Positions 62,122-64,000 of a DNA stretch of 64,000 nucleotides are shown piece after piece. Each line of letters begins with the position of its first letter. Position 1 is the first letter of the stretch. The stretch is taken from NCBI GenBank assembly GCA_020632975.1, contig JACKEL010000012.1, forward strand, positions 1-64,000, written 5' to 3'. This DNA comes from Myxococcales bacterium. GTDB lineage: Bacteria > Myxococcota_C > UBA6777. Position numbers and translations under genes: made by a program. A model generated the notes under the pieces. It was not told the DNA's origin. It ran no database searches and saw nothing but the letters and a program-made list of their open reading frames with translations.

Positions 62122-63116
62122 AAGCGACGTTACGTTCGTTGTTTGCGGGACACTCTCTCTCGCGCGAAGAGGCTTGTCGGCTGCTGACGGAGATCGCCCA
62201 GCAACGCTACAATTCCAGCGAAGTATCGGCGTTTTTGACAGTTTTCTGTATGCGTTGCGTGACGCTTGATGAACTTTCGGGGTTTCGCGATGCGATGCTT
62301 GCGCTCAGTCGCCCGATGTCGCTCGCTGACTTCGATCCCATCGACGTTTGTGGAACAGGTGGAGATGGAAAAGATACTTTCAACATCTCTACACTGTCTG
62401 CTTTTGTAATCGCAGGTAGCGGTGTTCCTGTCGCAAAGCACGGAAATGTCGGGGTTTCTTCTGTGTGTGGTTCGTCCAATGTGCTCGAAGCGTTGGGGGT
62501 GGTCTTTCACGCAGAAGAGTCGATGTTGCGGCGTTGTCTCGAAGAAGCGGGGATTTGTTACCTTCACGCTCCTTTGTTTCATCCTGCGATGAAGAATCTT
62601 GCGCCCATCCGTCGAGAGTTGGGCGTGCGTACCTTCTTCAATATGTTGGGGCCTTTGGTGAATCCGTGCCGCCCACGCCGCCAGATGATTGGTGTGTATG
62701 ACCTCGAACTTGCGCGGTTGGTGCACTACGTCCTTCAACAAGAAAAGATCGCGTATCGTGTGGTTCATTCTCTCGATGGATACGACGAGATCTCACTGAC
62801 CGGGGCCTTTAAACTTTATGGCCCACAAGCTGAACAAGTCCTTGAACCCGAAGATCTGGGGATGGCAAGATTGGAGCCTTCGTCGCTTTATGGTGGAGAA
62901 GACGTGGCTTCGGCTGCGGCGTTGTTTTTAACGATCCTTCGAGGCGAAGGGACCGTAGCACAACAACAAGCCGTGTGTGCCAACGCTGGACTCGCCTTGC
63001 ATTGCGCAGAAGCTGCGCCCACCTTGCAAGACGCCATTCAGATGGCCGAAGAGACGCTGCGATCTGGGCGTGCTTATCAGACTTTTCAAACGTTTCTCAA
63101 GACCACGCAGGGATGA
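62118..63116 (+). CDS. trpD: Anthranilate phosphoribosyltransferase
   Basis: A 332-residue enzyme. 'DVCGTGGDGKDTFNISTLSA' (PRPP site), 'KHGNVGVSSVCGSSNVLEAL' and 'NPCRPRRQMIGVY' identify it. It joins anthranilate to PRPP. Both ends overlap neighbouring genes, indicating tight coupling. Confidence 0.97.
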   Translation: MKATLRSLFAGHSLSREEACRLLTEIAQQRYNSSEVSAFLTVFCMRCVTLDELSGFRDAMLALSRPMSLADFDPIDVCGTGGDGKDTFNISTLSAFVIAGSGVPVAKHGNVGVSSVCGSSNVLEALGVVFHAEESMLRRCLEEAGICYLHAPLFHPAMKNLAPIRRELGVRTFFNMLGPLVNPCRPRRQMIGVYDLELARLVHYVLQQEKIAYRVVHSLDGYDEISLTGAFKLYGPQAEQVLEPEDLGMARLEPSSLYGGEDVASAAALFLTILRGEGTVAQQQAVCANAGLALHCAEAAPTLQDAIQMAEETLRSGRAYQTFQTFLKTTQG

Positions 63117-63928
63117 TGCACATGACCATTTTGGAAACGATCCTCGCGCACAAAAAGCAGGAAGTGGCAGAGCGCAAAGAGCTGTATCCACTACCTTTGT
63201 TGGAAAAAAGTATCTACATGACGACCCCTGTGGTCTCTCTGAAACGTTATCTTCGTCGTGACGATAAGGTCGGTGTGATCGCAGAGATCAAGCGTCGCTC
63301 TCCCTCGAAAGGAGAAATCAACGCGCATATCTCCGTGGAACGCCTGTCGATCGGTTACATGCAAGCGGGGGCTTCCGCGCTTTCTGTGCTGACAGACCAC
63401 AAGTTTTTTGGGGGGAGTAGCGAAGACCTCAAGATCGCAAGACGTTTTAACTTTTGCCCGATCTTGCGCAAAGACTTCATCCTCGACGAATACCAGATCC
63501 TTGAGGCCCGTTCGATTGGGGCAGATGTGATCTTGCTCATCGCTAGGGCACTTCCGCCTGATGAACTCAAGCGGCTCGCAGCTTTTGCCCGTAGCTTGGG
63601 CTTGGAAGTCTTGCTCGAAGTGCATGACAAGCAAGAGCTTGAGACGTATTGGAGTCCTGATATCGATATCGTGGGTGTGAACAACCGCGATCTGCGAGAC
63701 TTTTCGGTCTCTTTGGAGCGCTCGCTGTCTTTGGTCGATCAGATCCCCGCAGAGAGCGTCAAGATCTCTGAAAGCGGACTTCACAGCGCACAAGATCTGT
63801 GGATGCTCAAAAAGGCCGGATTTGACGGATTTTTGATTGGTGAGATGTTTATGAAACGCAGCCAACCTGAAGAGAGTTGCGCGCGTTTGATTCGGGAGTA
63901 TCAAGAGCTTGCCAAACAGCAAGGATGA
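63116..63928 (+). CDS. trpC: Indole-3-glycerol-phosphate synthase
   Basis: A 270-residue TIM barrel. 'VIAEIKRRSPSKGEI' (active Lys), 'LRKDFILDEYQI' and 'VGVNNRDLRDFSV' are family marks. It closes the indole ring. The ATG at 63116 overlaps the trpD stop by one base; an ATG two codons later is possible. Confidence 0.96.
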   Translation: MHMTILETILAHKKQEVAERKELYPLPLLEKSIYMTTPVVSLKRYLRRDDKVGVIAEIKRRSPSKGEINAHISVERLSIGYMQAGASALSVLTDHKFFGGSSEDLKIARRFNFCPILRKDFILDEYQILEARSIGADVILLIARALPPDELKRLAAFARSLGLEVLLEVHDKQELETYWSPDIDIVGVNNRDLRDFSVSLERSLSLVDQIPAESVKISESGLHSAQDLWMLKKAGFDGFLIGEMFMKRSQPEESCARLIREYQELAKQQG

Positions 63929-63941
63929 GGTCACGAGGCCT

Positions 63942-64000
63942 TTGCAGATCAAGATCTGTGGGATGCGCGATCCTGAGAACATCGAAGCTATCGCGGCGTT
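63942..64000 (+). CDS. trpF: Phosphoribosylanthranilate isomerase, partial
   Basis: The first 19 codons only, cut by the window end: LQIKICGMRDPENIEAIAA, matching the 'KICGxxxPED' N-terminus of TrpF. The start is TTG with GAGG a few bases before it, 13 bases after the trpC stop. It continues the operon trpE-G-D-C-F. Confidence 0.8.
   Translation, partial: MQIKICGMRDPENIEAIAA

Overview
This window looks like chromosome from a member of the Myxococcota or a related former deltaproteobacterial lineage. The evidence is an MglA/MglB polarity GTPase pair, several Hanks-type Ser/Thr kinases (one with an FHA domain), many Cys-rich secreted or lipid-anchored proteins with CxxxxxC-type repeats, a matrixin-like protease with a MYXO-CTERM-like tail, and large secreted beta-propeller proteins. 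Base composition is moderate and fairly even. I see no integrase, transposase, insertion sequence, phage block or CRISPR array.

Layout. 0-5.2 kb (minus): an RCK-type voltage-sensor channel, an unknown membrane protein, an ABC-2 exporter pair and the GTPase Obg. 5.2-6.1 kb: a gene-poor gap with a strong terminator and decayed repeats. 6.1-7.1 kb: rpmA and rplU with a promoter overlapped by a palindrome. 7.2-17.3 kb (minus): a matrixin-like protease with a coupled secreted partner, a GlmU-like uridyltransferase lacking its acetyltransferase domain, pgi, a Reg_prop propeller, hutI and a lipoprotein. 17.4-24.1 kb: a DUF1801/MarR divergent pair, a giant propeller lipoprotein, a LysR/VOC divergent pair around strong palindromes, and an FMN-binding split-barrel protein. 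24.3-27.6 kb: a NhaD/SLC13-like antiporter with an associated soluble protein, a tRNA with anticodon UCA inside a terminator hairpin, and an unknown gene. 28-31 kb: a small membrane protein and a receptor-type Ser/Thr kinase. 31-34 kb: an ABC exporter whose permease is fused to a CPBP protease. 34.4-35.8 kb: a putative papain-fold cysteine-peptidase effector. 35.8-45 kb (minus): a Cys-rich/NHL lipoprotein, a class V aminotransferase, three subunits matching a transcarboxylase (1.3S, 5S, 12S) and a Cys-rich lipoprotein.

45.2-51.5 kb (plus) is an RNA and information-processing block: tRNA-Ser(GCU), tRNA-Arg(ACG), tadA, tRNA-Ser(CGA), tRNA-Ser(GGA), 4.5S RNA, dnaX with a classical -1 frameshift signal, ybaB, recR, then mglB-mglA. 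51.5-54.2 kb (minus) holds a NAGPA-type protein, a histidine phosphatase and an LD-carboxypeptidase. 54.3-60 kb (plus) holds a Cys-rich lipoprotein, two Ser/Thr kinases and a membrane pseudo-amidase. 60.1-64 kb is the trp operon trpE-G-D-C-F, cut at the window edge.

The signals most worth following are the UCA-anticodon tRNA embedded in its own intrinsic terminator, the dnaX frameshift cassette, tadA directly behind its substrate tRNA-Arg(ACG), the self-contained transcarboxylase operon, the orphan cysteine-peptidase-like protein, and the kinase/FHA/pseudo-amidase cluster. All function calls come from reading motifs; no database search was run.
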